Source: [Clostridium] celerecrescens 18A
GTDB lineage: Bacteria > Bacillota > Clostridia > Lachnospirales > Lachnospiraceae
NCBI RefSeq assembly: GCF_002797975.1
Contig: NZ_PGET01000001.1
Span: forward strand, 4,328,001 to 4,392,000
Reading direction: 5' to 3'
Length of the DNA stretch: 64,000 nucleotides
The notes beneath the pieces are model-generated. The model worked only from the letters and a program-made list of their open reading frames with translations. It was not told the DNA's origin and searched no databases. Numbering within the stretch: position 1 is the stretch's first letter; each line of letters starts with the position of its first letter. Of this stretch, positions 36,436-45,656 are shown one piece after another. A program made the translations under genes and the position numbers.

Positions 36436-36648
36436 ATGAAGTATACCATAGACAGAATCGGGGAAACGGTAATTATCTGTGAGGATGAGAACGGAGACAT
36501 GTTAAAGGTTCAGGCCTCTGAACTGCCGGAAGGTGTAAGAGAGGGAGATATCCTTACAGAGACTGAAGGGACGTGGACACTTGAGAAAGAAGAGACGGAG
36601 AGGCGCAGGCAGAGGATTCGTGAAAAGCTGAGAGGGCTGACAGAATAA
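36436..36648 (+). CDS. DUF3006 small protein
   Basis: 70 residues: IDRIGETVIICEDENGDMLKV, then LPEGVREGDIL, then a charged helix ERRRQRIREKLRGL. This is the DUF3006 family, found next to ComEC-like metallohydrolase genes, as here. The N-terminal half should form a small beta-barrel. No signal or membrane segment. Function unknown; it lies between the metallohydrolase and an exonuclease on the same strand and is probably co-transcribed with both. Confidence 0.8.
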   Translation: MKYTIDRIGETVIICEDENGDMLKVQASELPEGVREGDILTETEGTWTLEKEETERRRQRIREKLRGLTE

Positions 36649-36668
36649 AGGATTAAAGAGAGCAAACT

Positions 36669-37661
36669 ATGAAGAATTATATTGTACTGGATCTGGAATG
36701 GAACCAGAGCGCCGGAGGGAAGGAGGAGACGGTAGAACACCTTCCCTTTGAAATCATAGAGATCGGGGCAGTGAAGCTTAATGAGGCCCTGGAGGAAGTA
36801 GGGGAATTTAAGCGGCTGATAAGGCCTCGAATTTATCCCGAGCTTCATGAAAAGATATTAGAAGTGACCCACATGGATCAAAAGACCCTGATGGAAGAGG
36901 GATGCGACTTTGAGGAAGCTGTAAAAGAGTTTCTCATGTGGTGCGGGGAGGAAGCCATGTTTTGTACGTGGGGCTCCATGGACTTAACGGAGCTGCAGCG
37001 GAACATTGCTTTTTATGGAATTCTAAATCCATTTCCCAAGCCATTTCTCTACTATGATGTACAGAAACTCTACAGCCTGCTTTACGGGGACGGCAAGGAT
37101 AGGCAATCCCTTGACATTGCAGTGTTAGAACTGCAGATCATGGAAGAGCGGCCATTTCACCGGGCCCTTGACGATGCCCATTATACCGGGCGGGTTATGA
37201 ATCAAATGGATTTTAATAAGGTCCGGGAATACTTGTCCACGGATTATTACCGCTTGCCGGAAAATGAAGAGGAAGAGGTATATCTGGTGTTTCCCGGATA
37301 TTCTAAATACATTTCAAGGCCCTTTGAGACGAAGCAGGATGCCATTGAGGATAAAACCGTTACCGATTTAATCTGCTGCAAGTGCAACCGGATGCTTAGA
37401 AAAAAGATCAGATGGTTTTCTGTGAACCAGAAGTTTTATACAGCTCTTGGTTTATGTCCTGAGCATGGAAATGTAAAAGGCAAGATCCGCATGAGGCGGA
37501 GCGATGACGGACGTGTCTACGTGGTTAAGACCATGAGGCTGGTGGGAGAGGAAGACGTCCGGGAGATTTACGAGAAAAAGGAAGAAACCAAAAAGAAACG
37601 GGTGCAAAAGACGAAGACCAGTAAGCAGAATAAAAAGAAGGGGGATTCCCCCCTTTCCTAG
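36669..37661 (+). CDS. DnaQ-fold 3'-5' exonuclease family protein
   Basis: 330 residues. The DEDD nuclease motifs are visible: YIVLDLEWNQ (Exo I), WGSMDLTELQRN (Exo II) and FHRALDDAHYTGRV (Exo III, DEDDh). The second half contains CCKCNRM and CPEHGN, which may bind a metal, and a very basic Lys-rich tail. It resembles KapD/ERI-1-type exonucleases acting on RNA or DNA. The gene follows DUF3006 by 20 bases and ends in a G5/C5 hairpin that overlaps the convergent regulator gene by 4 bases. Confidence 0.8.
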   Translation: MKNYIVLDLEWNQSAGGKEETVEHLPFEIIEIGAVKLNEALEEVGEFKRLIRPRIYPELHEKILEVTHMDQKTLMEEGCDFEEAVKEFLMWCGEEAMFCTWGSMDLTELQRNIAFYGILNPFPKPFLYYDVQKLYSLLYGDGKDRQSLDIAVLELQIMEERPFHRALDDAHYTGRVMNQMDFNKVREYLSTDYYRLPENEEEEVYLVFPGYSKYISRPFETKQDAIEDKTVTDLICCKCNRMLRKKIRWFSVNQKFYTALGLCPEHGNVKGKIRMRRSDDGRVYVVKTMRLVGEEDVREIYEKKEETKKKRVQKTKTSKQNKKKGDSPLS

Positions 37662-38368
37662 ATTTCGCTTTCCTTCATTCGGTAGCCAACCCCGATTTCC
37701 GTAAAAATATATTTTGGTTCTGCCGGATTATTTTCTATTTTTCTGCGGATATGCGCCATATTGACGCGGAGGATCTGATTGTTGCTGTCTGCGTAAGGTC
37801 CCCAGATATGACTTATAATGTAGTCATAGGTCAGGACCTTGCCGGAGTTTTCCGCAAGAAGGGAAACCAGCTTATATTCGATCTGAGTCAAATGGATCTT
37901 ATGTCCATCCAGTGTGACCAACCGCTTGGCAAAATCAATAAACAGTCCGTCGCTGCTGTAAGGGGCGGGAATGACAGAACCATCCACGGTGCTGACGGTA
38001 GGTCTCCCATGACGCAGGGCAGTGCGGATCCGGGCTAAAAGCTCGCTGGTTCCAAAGGGCTTGGTTATATAATCATCAGCACCGAAATCAAGAGCAGATA
38101 CTTTTTCATGCTCCTGGGTCCTGGCGGAGATGACGATAATCGGAATCGAAGTCCAGCTTCGGACGCTTTTAATGATATCGATTCCGTCCAGGTCCGGAAG
38201 CCCTAAGTCCAAAAGGATCACATCAGGGCAAAGGGAATTGATCAAAGCCAGCCCATCCCGCCCGTTGTAGGCGGTATTTACTTTATAATCATGTCTTTCC
38301 AATGCACTTTCAATAAAGTTGCAGATATTCTTTTCGTCTTCAATCATGACGATTGTAAACTTACTCAT
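37658..38368 (-). CDS. OmpR-family response regulator, KdpE-like
   Basis: 236 residues: receiver domain with IEDEKN, phospho-acceptor in VILLDLGLPDLDG, and KPFG; then an OmpR winged helix with HLTQIEYKLVSLLAENSGKVLTYDYII and VNMAHIRRKIE. The pattern is closest to KdpE. ATG 38368 has a GGGAGAG site and overlaps the kinase stop by 8 bases. No kdpFABC potassium pump is in the window; the gene instead follows a carboxypeptidase and a kinase, so it may control cell-wall functions. Confidence 0.86.
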   Translation of the reverse strand: MSKFTIVMIEDEKNICNFIESALERHDYKVNTAYNGRDGLALINSLCPDVILLDLGLPDLDGIDIIKSVRSWTSIPIIVISARTQEHEKVSALDFGADDYITKPFGTSELLARIRTALRHGRPTVSTVDGSVIPAPYSSDGLFIDFAKRLVTLDGHKIHLTQIEYKLVSLLAENSGKVLTYDYIISHIWGPYADSNNQILRVNMAHIRRKIENNPAEPKYIFTEIGVGYRMKESEI

Positions 38369-39452
38369 AAGCACTCTCCCCTAATGGTAATGTAAATGTA
38401 AAAACTGCACCATGTTCTTCATTGGCGGCTGTGATGTTCCCGTCGTGGGCAGTAACAATGGCTTTGCAGATAGAAAGCCCGATTCCCATTCCTTTATGGG
38501 AATCATAGCTGCTGTTGGGCGATGAGGTGTAACCGTCAAATAAAGTCTTCAGCCGTTCCGGGGAAATTCCCACGCCCTGATCCCGGACCTGAAACCAGGC
38601 ATATCCATCTTGTATGAAGACCGACAGGCTGATGGGATCCGTTGAATTGGAGTGATAGACAGCATTTTCCAGTAGATTTATGATAACCTGTTCAATCAAA
38701 GTAGCATCCATGGGAACCATGATGAACTCATCAGGAACAGTCACACGGACAATAGATTTTGGCAGTCTTTTGTGAAAGCGTTCAATGGCTTCGGAAGCTA
38801 CCTCTTCCAGCGGCTCCGGGCGCTTTAGAACCTGAGCTCCGGTATCCCGGATCCTGGTTACGCTGAGAAGATTCTCCACCATATTTAAAAGCCAGTTGGC
38901 ATCTTCCCGGATATTGGAGACCAGGCTGGTTTTTTCTGCCTCAGCCATAGTGTTTGTATTTTCCAGGTACGTGTTGCTGGCGCCGATGATTCCTGTGAGA
39001 GGAGTCCGGAGGTCATGGGAAATAGCCCGTAAAAGGTTTGCTCTCAAGGCCTCTTTTTCTGCTTCCATTAACAGCTTTTCCCGTTCGTTTAAAATACGGC
39101 TTTGTTCCTTTAAATTAGTCGTAGTTGCGCTTGTAATGGTTGAAATGATCAGCAGTGCAAGGAAGGTAACGGGATATCCTTCCATTATAAAATTAAACGC
39201 CATAAATGGGTAAGTAAACACATAGTTTACACAGATTACGCTAATAAAAGAAGCAATGACTCCTGGTATATAGCCGTTGGAATAACGGGAAATCACAACC
39301 ACTGCCATCATATAGATGATTCCTACATTGTTAGTATATCCTCCCAGTATGTGCATCATGTAGGAAAGGATGGTGGCAAGCAGGAGGGAAATAAAGGTAA
39401 TAATACAATTTTGAAGCCGATCTTTTTTGGATATTTGTTTTTGTTTCCTCAT
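38361..39452 (-). CDS. sensor histidine kinase with DUF4118 domain, short KdpD-like
   Basis: 363 residues: four membrane helices forming the DUF4118 module found in KdpD (IYMMAVVVISRYSNGYIPGVIASFISV), then LLRAISHDLRTPLTGIIGAS with the phospho-histidine, and an ATPase domain with NLLENAVYHS and DQGVGISPE. The large N-terminal KdpD sensor and USP domains of the roughly 900-residue enzyme are absent. ATG 39452 follows AAGGGG. It probably signals to the KdpE-like regulator it overlaps; the stimulus is unknown. Confidence 0.86.
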   Translation of the reverse strand: MRKQKQISKKDRLQNCIITFISLLLATILSYMMHILGGYTNNVGIIYMMAVVVISRYSNGYIPGVIASFISVICVNYVFTYPFMAFNFIMEGYPVTFLALLIISTITSATTTNLKEQSRILNEREKLLMEAEKEALRANLLRAISHDLRTPLTGIIGASNTYLENTNTMAEAEKTSLVSNIREDANWLLNMVENLLSVTRIRDTGAQVLKRPEPLEEVASEAIERFHKRLPKSIVRVTVPDEFIMVPMDATLIEQVIINLLENAVYHSNSTDPISLSVFIQDGYAWFQVRDQGVGISPERLKTLFDGYTSSPNSSYDSHKGMGIGLSICKAIVTAHDGNITAANEEHGAVFTFTLPLGESAYE

Positions 39453-39475
39453 AGAAAACCCCTTGCTGTCTAAGG

Positions 39476-41029
39476 TCATCTGAAACGGCCTCCCCGCCGT
39501 CTTTTCCGTTTGGATGAATAGGAACTGCGCCTTTGCTCCAGAATACTGTTGAATTCATCGGCTGAAACACCGGAGTCCCGAAGGCGTTTCATGCGCTGTT
39601 CCCGCCTGATAAGGAAATCCTGCGCTTCCTTGTGTTTCCAATAAATGAAAAAGGCAGCTGCGCATCCTATTACAGTGATTGCTCCCACGCTTCCTAATAT
39701 CAGCCAGGCGGTTAAAGGGATCTCAAAGGGTCTCAGAGCCTTTTCCCGGTAATCTTCCGTTTCTTTCTCCGAACGTTTTCCGGAAGGAGTTACGGAAGTC
39801 TGGGCAGCAGACGGGTCTAATGCTTCACCGGATCCGGAATACGTTTCGGCCTGGGGAGCGGTGGCGATTGAGGTTTCCGCTTCCTTGTTCTGGAATAATG
39901 CGTCATTCACCTCCAGGAAGGTACAGCCAACGACCCGGTCATTATATCGGTAATTTATTTTCGCAATGGAATTTGGAGGGTCACCTGATGAAATATCATA
40001 ACTAAGTTCCGCCTTTGCATCGGAAAAATCAGCTGTTTTAGGCAGGATGATCCTGCTGTCAGGATCCAGAATCAGGGCCTCAGGTCTGGTGATTGACAAA
40101 CCGCTGAAATTTAAATCGCTGGTAATGGAACTGTAGGTTTTTTCGTAATCTGCAGCTTTTAAGGACACAAAATTTGTAAAACCAAAGTCCAAGAGATTTT
40201 TAGTGTCTGTCCAATACTGGGGAGTAGATCCCTTTAAAATTATGGTAATCAGTTTCATCCCGTTTTTTTCCGCACAGGTTATCAGAGTATTTCCGGCCAG
40301 TGTGGTATAGCCTGTTTTTCCGCCGATGATACCCGGATAGTAGAAAGGAGTACTTTTTCGCATCATCTTATGACCAGGATAGATGGTAAGCCCTTCTTTA
40401 TTAATGGAGTTAGGCGGAAGCTTATAAAAGGTTGAGGAGTCGATATCTTCAAAAATTGGATTGTTAAAGGCTGCTCTTGCGATGAGGGCCATGTCATAGG
40501 GGGAAGTATAATGTTCCGGGTTATTTAAACCGCTGGGATTGGAAAAATGAGTATTGGTACATCCAAGCTCCTTGGCACGTACGTTCATCATATCGGCAAA
40601 AGCTTCGGTACTTCCTGCCACATGCTCTGCAAGAGCGTTGGCTGATTCATTGGCTGATTTAAGCAGAAGGGCATAGAGGCAGTCCCTGACAGACAACTTG
40701 TCCCCCTCATTGATCCCGGCATTGCTGCTTCCTGATTCTACATTAAATACGGCATTATGGGAAAATGTTACGGTTTCATCAAGACTGCATGTTTCAATGA
40801 CAAGAAGCGCAGTCATGACCTTGGTAATGCTGGCCGGAAAATATTGGTTGTGTATGTTCTGGCCCCACAGAACGGTTCCGGTGTCTGCATCCATCAGAAT
40901 GGCTCCCTGTGCCTGAACAGACGGGCCGGAAGGCCAGTCCGCGGCCCCCAGAGAAGTCCCGGTAAAAGAGGAGACAAAAAAAGGAAGGCACAGAAAAAAA
41001 ATACAAATCTTTTTTATATATTGAGTCAT
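39476..41029 (-). CDS. D-alanyl-D-alanine carboxypeptidase (DacF-like)
   Basis: 517 residues. Signal peptide at the start, then a penicillin-binding peptidase domain with SITK (serine nucleophile), SANESAN and GGKTGYT. It trims the terminal D-alanine of peptidoglycan stem peptides outside the membrane. A C-terminal membrane helix (about 430-450) and a very basic cytoplasmic tail (KRKRRRGGRFR) are unusual; typical DacF ends in an amphipathic anchor. ATG 41029 is preferred because GGAGAG is 9 bases before it, but ATG 41047 is possible. It heads an operon with the KdpD/KdpE-like pair, 23 bases apart. Confidence 0.85.
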   Translation of the reverse strand: MTQYIKKICIFFLCLPFFVSSFTGTSLGAADWPSGPSVQAQGAILMDADTGTVLWGQNIHNQYFPASITKVMTALLVIETCSLDETVTFSHNAVFNVESGSSNAGINEGDKLSVRDCLYALLLKSANESANALAEHVAGSTEAFADMMNVRAKELGCTNTHFSNPSGLNNPEHYTSPYDMALIARAAFNNPIFEDIDSSTFYKLPPNSINKEGLTIYPGHKMMRKSTPFYYPGIIGGKTGYTTLAGNTLITCAEKNGMKLITIILKGSTPQYWTDTKNLLDFGFTNFVSLKAADYEKTYSSITSDLNFSGLSITRPEALILDPDSRIILPKTADFSDAKAELSYDISSGDPPNSIAKINYRYNDRVVGCTFLEVNDALFQNKEAETSIATAPQAETYSGSGEALDPSAAQTSVTPSGKRSEKETEDYREKALRPFEIPLTAWLILGSVGAITVIGCAAAFFIYWKHKEAQDFLIRREQRMKRLRDSGVSADEFNSILEQRRSSYSSKRKRRRGGRFR

Positions 41030-41146
41030 ATTGAGTAATCTCTCCATAAGCTTTCGTTCGGTTTCAGACAATACTTCAATCTACAGTATAGGTTATTTGC
41101 TATAACAAGTAAAGGTTATTTGCTATTTTTCCCGCATTTATATACG

Positions 41147-41184
41147 AAAAAACCAGCTGATTATGCTTACATATCCAGCTGATT
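41147..41184 (-). terminator. intrinsic terminator of the membrane-protein pair
   Basis: Two copies of CAGCTG, flanked by A/T pairs, form a stem on the minus strand and are followed by TTTTTT. It lies 8 bases past the TIGR01906-type gene. Confidence 0.75.
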
Positions 41185-41191
41185 TACGGTC

Positions 41192-41893
41192 TTAAGCTGC
41201 AAGATGTTTTCTTTTAACCTTATCCATAAGAAAAAGACAGACAGCTAAGATAAGCAGGATAGAGAAAAGGTAGATAAAGCCGATGAGGATAACTGTGTCC
41301 CGAAAGAAGCCTTCCGGAACGATGTTAATAAGCATATCTGTGGAAGGATTCAGAACCCATAGGTCATTCTTAAAGAATATATGGTGGAACATGATAAAAT
41401 ATCTGGTAAAATCTGTGGAAATAATGAAAGCTATGATTGCGGACAGGATAAAAAAGATCCCGGTTCCTGCGCATACGGCCCTGGGAAAGGTTCGCGTAAA
41501 ACTTGTCTTTAATAAAATAAGAACGATGAGGCATAAGACCATGACCATGAGGCAGCCTCTCCGTATGGAAAGGGCGCCTAGAAACAGTCCGCGGACATCC
41601 TCCATATGGGCAATTTCCCGGGCATTAAAAAATTCCCTTTCTACGCCTCCCATGGTGGTATCTACGTGAAGGTTGTCCCTATTTCCCCGCAGATAAGACA
41701 TCATTTCACCGGTAACATCAAGGAGATCCTCCATTGTCATGGAGACTGCCTGAGTCACTTGATATTTGTTATATTCTTTTTCAAAGTATCCTGGAACCCA
41801 GTAAACGGCTGCCTCCACGGAGGTGAATAAAAGCACGATCATAAGGGAGAAAGAAAATATGATTCCAGCGGTATATTGGAGCAAACGGTTCAT
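41192..41893 (-). CDS. TIGR01906-family integral membrane protein
   Basis: 233 residues with four or five membrane segments: one at the N terminus, an extracellular loop of about 85 residues (VYWVPGYFEKEYNKYQV...GNRDNLHV), then three or four more. It matches the TIGR01906 family of clostridial and lactobacillal membrane proteins of unknown function. ATG 41893 follows an AAGGAGG site; the longer frame starts inside the upstream gene. It lies 20 bases downstream of the TRIC-type channel gene and shares its terminator. Confidence 0.75.
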   Translation of the reverse strand: MNRLLQYTAGIIFSFSLMIVLLFTSVEAAVYWVPGYFEKEYNKYQVTQAVSMTMEDLLDVTGEMMSYLRGNRDNLHVDTTMGGVEREFFNAREIAHMEDVRGLFLGALSIRRGCLMVMVLCLIVLILLKTSFTRTFPRAVCAGTGIFFILSAIIAFIISTDFTRYFIMFHHIFFKNDLWVLNPSTDMLINIVPEGFFRDTVILIGFIYLFSILLILAVCLFLMDKVKRKHLAA

Positions 41894-41913
41894 TGGATTC
41901 CTCCTTGGGAGAA

Positions 41914-42564
41914 TTATTTTTTTGTTGCGGTAGGTAAGTCCCAGCAAAAACGGGTTGCCAGTAGGCGGATCAAAACGACGGAGCAGGCGCCGATCAGCAT
42001 GGCAATATTGCCATCAATGCAGTTCAAAAGCCAGGCATAAATGATGGCGCCTGCAATGGATGCACAGGCATAAATATGCTTTCTAAGGACATAAGGAGTT
42101 TGTCCGGCCATAATGTCCCGCAGAATGCCGCCGCCGACTCCGGTGATGACGCCTAAAAAGATGATAAGAAAATGGTAATCTCCATAGCCGGAAAGCACTG
42201 CAGCATCGATTCCAACTACGGTAAAAGCACCAAGTCCGATGGCATCAAATATGTTCATCACCTTTTCATAGGCTTCTATGGAACGTCCATCCAGGATTTT
42301 CTGGTTCAGCCTTACTATAATAAATAAAAGCATAACCGTTATAAAGGCCAGCAATACATAGATTGGATCTTTAAAAAGGGCAGGAGGTACATTTCCTATG
42401 ATAATATCCCTTAGCATTCCGCCTCCTACGGCAGTGGTAACACCTAAAACAATGACTCCAAGCAGATCCAGCTGTTTTTTAATGGCAACCATGGCACCAG
42501 ATGATGCAAAGGCTATGGTTCCGATGACTTCTATAAAGAAAAACAGGGATAATTCTATTTTCAT
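41914..42564 (-). CDS. TRIC-family cation channel / UPF0126 membrane protein
   Basis: 216 residues with seven membrane segments built as two homologous halves; each carries the family signature GGGMLRDIIIGNVPP or GGGILRDIMAGQTPY. Bacterial relatives (YicG, YvgT) form trimeric potassium- or amino-acid-conducting channels. ATG 42564 follows GGAGG; the longer frame to 42582 lacks a site. First gene of a two-gene unit with the TIGR01906-type protein. Confidence 0.85.
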   Translation of the reverse strand: MKIELSLFFFIEVIGTIAFASSGAMVAIKKQLDLLGVIVLGVTTAVGGGMLRDIIIGNVPPALFKDPIYVLLAFITVMLLFIIVRLNQKILDGRSIEAYEKVMNIFDAIGLGAFTVVGIDAAVLSGYGDYHFLIIFLGVITGVGGGILRDIMAGQTPYVLRKHIYACASIAGAIIYAWLLNCIDGNIAMLIGACSVVLIRLLATRFCWDLPTATKK

Positions 42565-42683
42565 GAACAACCTCCGGTACATTCCTCAATAGGAAATTAA
42601 GGCAAGTATAAGATTTAGAAGGGTATTTGTCAATATATCATGCCTTTATATACTCCGGGCTCAGCACAACAAATAAATATATC

Positions 42684-42712
42684 TTGCTTTTTTTTATAAA
42701 ATTTTATATTAT
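42684..42712 (+). promoter_or_regulatory. sigma-A promoter of citrate synthase
   Basis: TTGCTT, 17 bases, TATTAT. The transcript would have a leader of about 120 bases with two tiny open frames (4 and 7 codons); no known riboswitch is seen in 42565-42839. Confidence 0.5.
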
Positions 42713-42839
42713 ATTGAAAAGTTGAAAATTTAACGATTAAATTCTGCAGGAGAAGAAAGGGGATGACGCTGGCTTAGAAAGAACAATGGGAAAAACGAAG
42801 TGGAACTAGACAACCTGATTTCAGAAAGAGGTGTGCCTG

Positions 42840-44195
42840 ATGAACCAGAAAGAATTTATGAAAAATGTGGAAGAGTGGTCTGATATCTGTTTGAATGACG
42901 AAAGAATTGACCTGGAAGCCTACGACAGATATGAGGTAAAGCGGGGGCTTAGAGATAAAAGCGGCGATGGCGTTGTGGCAGGATTAACCAAGGTATCAAA
43001 GATTTTATCAAACAAGACCGTAGATGGAGAAAAAGTCCCATGTGAAGGCCAACTGTTTTACCGGGGATATAATATTCATGACCTGGTAAACGGCGTTGTC
43101 AGGGAAGGCCGTTTTGGTTTTGAGGAAATTGCCTACCTTCTTCTTTTTGGAGATCTTCCAGACAAAAGCCAGCTGGAGCGCTTTACAAAGACTCTTGGCT
43201 ACAGCCGGACTCTGCCTACCAATTTTGTCAGAGATGTGGTCATGAAGGCGCCGAGCCAGGATATGATGTCCTGCCTTGCAAGAAGTATACTTACTCTGTC
43301 CTCTTATGATGATAAGGCCAGTGACATATCCGTTCCCAATGTACTCCGCCAGAGTCTGATGTTAATCAGCGTCATGCCAATGCTGGCAGTTTATGGATAT
43401 CATACATTCAACCATTATGAGAGAGGGGGAAGCATGTATATCCACAGGCCGGATGAGAAGCTTTCCACGGCAGAAAATATTTTAAGGCTATTAAGGCCGG
43501 ATATGAAGTATTCCAAGGTGGAAGCCCATGTTCTTGACCTGGCCCTTATCCTTCATATGGAGCATGGAGGAGGAAATAACTCCACCTTTACGACTCATGT
43601 GGTCACTTCTTCCGGTACGGACACATACAGCGTGGTTGCGGCTGCGCTTGCCTCATTAAAGGGCCCCAAGCATGGCGGCGCCAACATTAAGGTTGTGGAA
43701 ATGATGGAGGATTTGCGGAAGGAAGTACGTGACTTAAAGGATGAAGAGGAAGTGGAGAAGTACTTGAGAAAGCTTCTTCATAAGGAAGCATTTGACCGGA
43801 AAGGTCTTATATATGGTATGGGACATGCGGTTTATTCCAAGTCTGATCCCCGTGCAGAAATTTTTAAAGGTTTTGTTAAGCAATTGTCAGAGGAAAAAGG
43901 GCGTCTGGATGATTTTAACCTCTACTCCATGATCGAGCGCCTGGCCCCTGAAGTCATTGCAGATGAAAGAAAGATCTATAAGGGCGTAAGCGCAAACGTG
44001 GACTTTTACAGCGGCTTTGTGTACAGCATGCTGGATATTCCCAATGAGTTGTTTACCCCGATCTTTGCCATTGCAAGGATTGTAGGCTGGAGTGCCCACC
44101 GGATCGAAGAGCTTATCAATATGGATAAGATCATCCGTCCGGCCTATATCAGTGTGATGCAGGAAGAAGAGTATATGCCCCTGGAAGACAGATAG
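42840..44195 (+). CDS. gltA: citrate synthase (Si-type family)
   Basis: 451 residues. Condenses acetyl-CoA and oxaloacetate to citrate. The catalytic residues lie in ILHMEHGGGNNSTF (first histidine), GPKHGGANIKVVEMM (second histidine) and the C-terminal VDFYSGFVYSML (aspartate). Its length is a little above the roughly 430 residues of E. coli, from an N-terminal extension seen in Lachnospiraceae. ATG 42840 follows AGAGGTG; the GTG at 42831 is less likely. No other citrate-cycle genes are near; in such anaerobes it feeds glutamate synthesis. Confidence 0.9.
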   Translation: MNQKEFMKNVEEWSDICLNDERIDLEAYDRYEVKRGLRDKSGDGVVAGLTKVSKILSNKTVDGEKVPCEGQLFYRGYNIHDLVNGVVREGRFGFEEIAYLLLFGDLPDKSQLERFTKTLGYSRTLPTNFVRDVVMKAPSQDMMSCLARSILTLSSYDDKASDISVPNVLRQSLMLISVMPMLAVYGYHTFNHYERGGSMYIHRPDEKLSTAENILRLLRPDMKYSKVEAHVLDLALILHMEHGGGNNSTFTTHVVTSSGTDTYSVVAAALASLKGPKHGGANIKVVEMMEDLRKEVRDLKDEEEVEKYLRKLLHKEAFDRKGLIYGMGHAVYSKSDPRAEIFKGFVKQLSEEKGRLDDFNLYSMIERLAPEVIADERKIYKGVSANVDFYSGFVYSMLDIPNELFTPIFAIARIVGWSAHRIEELINMDKIIRPAYISVMQEEEYMPLEDR

Positions 44196-44317
44196 GAAGC
44201 CAGGGAGATAAAACATGCTTTGCAGCGGTATGTTGGTGACCCGGCGGCATGATCCCATGTTTAAAAATAAAATTTACAGTGACAGTTTTAAGAATTCATA
44301 AAAGTATTTTATATTTC

Positions 44318-44346
44318 TTGTCCGCATTTCTATCCTGTGCTATACT
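44318..44346 (+). promoter_or_regulatory. sigma-A promoter of selD
   Basis: TTGTCC (44318-44323), 17 bases, TATACT (44341-44346), about 110 bases before the selD ATG. Nothing else is seen in the 262-base gap after citrate synthase. Confidence 0.6.
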
Positions 44347-44457
44347 GGACCACAAAATATCCGGCGCAGGTAAGGGAAAGGCTTTCCTTGACTTTATGGC
44401 CCGGGAGCAGGTACAAAATGATAAAAGTCATCGGGGTACAGAAAGGCGGTGCTTTAT

Positions 44458-45513
44458 ATGGAGCAAAAGGGATTGCTCACGAAGTTCGTTTCAGGCGGGG
44501 GATGAGCGGCCAAATTAGGGCCGGGAGCTCTTTCGAATATTATCGGCGATTTGCCGAAGCAGTCAGATCCGGCACTGATCGTCGGCTTTGATACGGCGGA
44601 TGATGCCTGTGTCTATCAGATCAGTGAAGATATGGCGATCATACAGACGGCGGACTTTTTTCCGCCTATGGTGGATGATCCTTATTTATTCGGCAGAATT
44701 GCGGCTGCTAACGCCCTTTCAGATGTCTATGCTATGGGTGGGGTGCCCAAGTTAGCCTTAAACCTTCTTTGCGTAAACCCCTGTCTGGGAGATGAAGTGG
44801 TAAAAGAAATCCTGCGGGGAGGGGCGGATCAGGCCATAAAGGCAGGGTGTATCATAACCGGAGGCCATACCATTGAGGATAACGTTCCCAAATACGGGTT
44901 AAGCGTTACAGGATTCGTCCATCCGGGAAAGGTGCGAAAGAATGTAGGTGCAAATCCAGGAGATGTACTGATTCTGACCAAGCCTATCGGTTCAGGGATT
45001 CTCTTAACCGCCCTGAAAGCAGAATTTATAGAGCCGAGGGATTGTGAGTTCATGTTTGAGAGCATGGCCGCATTGAACCAGGAGGCAGGGGCCGCCATGG
45101 ATGGTCTTTCCGTTCACGCATGCACCGATATCACAGGCTTTGGTCTTTTGGGTCACCTCTACGAAATGGCGGCAGGCAGTGAGGTCACCATATCCGTCTT
45201 TGCAGATAAACTTCCCTTGTTTCCGTTGGCAGAGGAAATGGCACGTACCGGTTTAGTGCCAGCCGGGGCTTACCGGAATTTTGATTATATCAAATCATTT
45301 GTTAAAATTATGCCAGATGTGGACCAGGTTTTGATTGATATTGCTTCTGATGCCCAAACCTCAGGAGGTCTGTGTATTTCCCTTCCGGAAGAAGAGGCCG
45401 ACATCCTATTAAAAAGGCTTGAGGATGCCGGGGAGAAGGGTTATATCATAGGAAGGGCCAAAGATGAGGAAGATAAAAAGATCGAATTAATGAATATGCA
45501 AAAACACAAGTGA
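44458..45513 (+). CDS. selD: selenide, water dikinase SelD (selenoprotein)
   Basis: 351 residues when the in-frame UGA at 44503-44505 is read as selenocysteine (residue 16). SelD uses ATP to make selenophosphate, the selenium donor for tRNA-Sec. The start reads MEQKGLLTKFVSGGG, then Sec, then AAKLGPGALSNII; the Sec replaces the catalytic cysteine of the E. coli enzyme, and the lysine three residues on is the conserved one. Downstream come VGFDTADDACVYQI and GGHTIEDNVPKYGLSVTGF. A gene caller that stops at UGA would start only at 44551. AAAGGCGGT precedes the ATG. It opens the selenium island, before tRNA-Sec and selB. Confidence 0.93.
44503..44505 (+). other. UGA selenocysteine codon of selD
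   Basis: In-frame TGA between GGG GGA and GCG GCC AAA; the protein alignment with the family continues without a break on both sides, at the position of the catalytic Cys/Sec. Confidence 0.92.
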
Positions 45514-45534
45514 TCCTAAGCTTGTGTTTTTTTT
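45502..45534 (+). terminator. terminator overlapping the selD stop
   Basis: AAACACAAG and CTTGTGTTT pair exactly over 9 bases and end in a T-run. The selD TGA lies in the loop. Confidence 0.85.
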
Positions 45535-45656
45535 ATGGTAAGAATTAATCTAAAAATGTTTTTGGTAATTTGATATTTTATGAGTTTTTACCTATAAATT
45601 TTTCAGATCTATAAAAAAATGAAATAAAGTGTATTGAAAATATAAAAAACACTTTA

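Noticed and set aside
37658..39452. True kdpDE potassium-sensing system
   Set aside because: The kinase lacks the large N-terminal KdpD domains and no kdpFABC genes are nearby; only the DUF4118 and catalytic parts are shared.
44249..44591. Two overlapping open frames upstream of and across the start of selD
   Set aside because: No family resemblance or ribosome site; the selD frame with its Sec codon explains the same bases.
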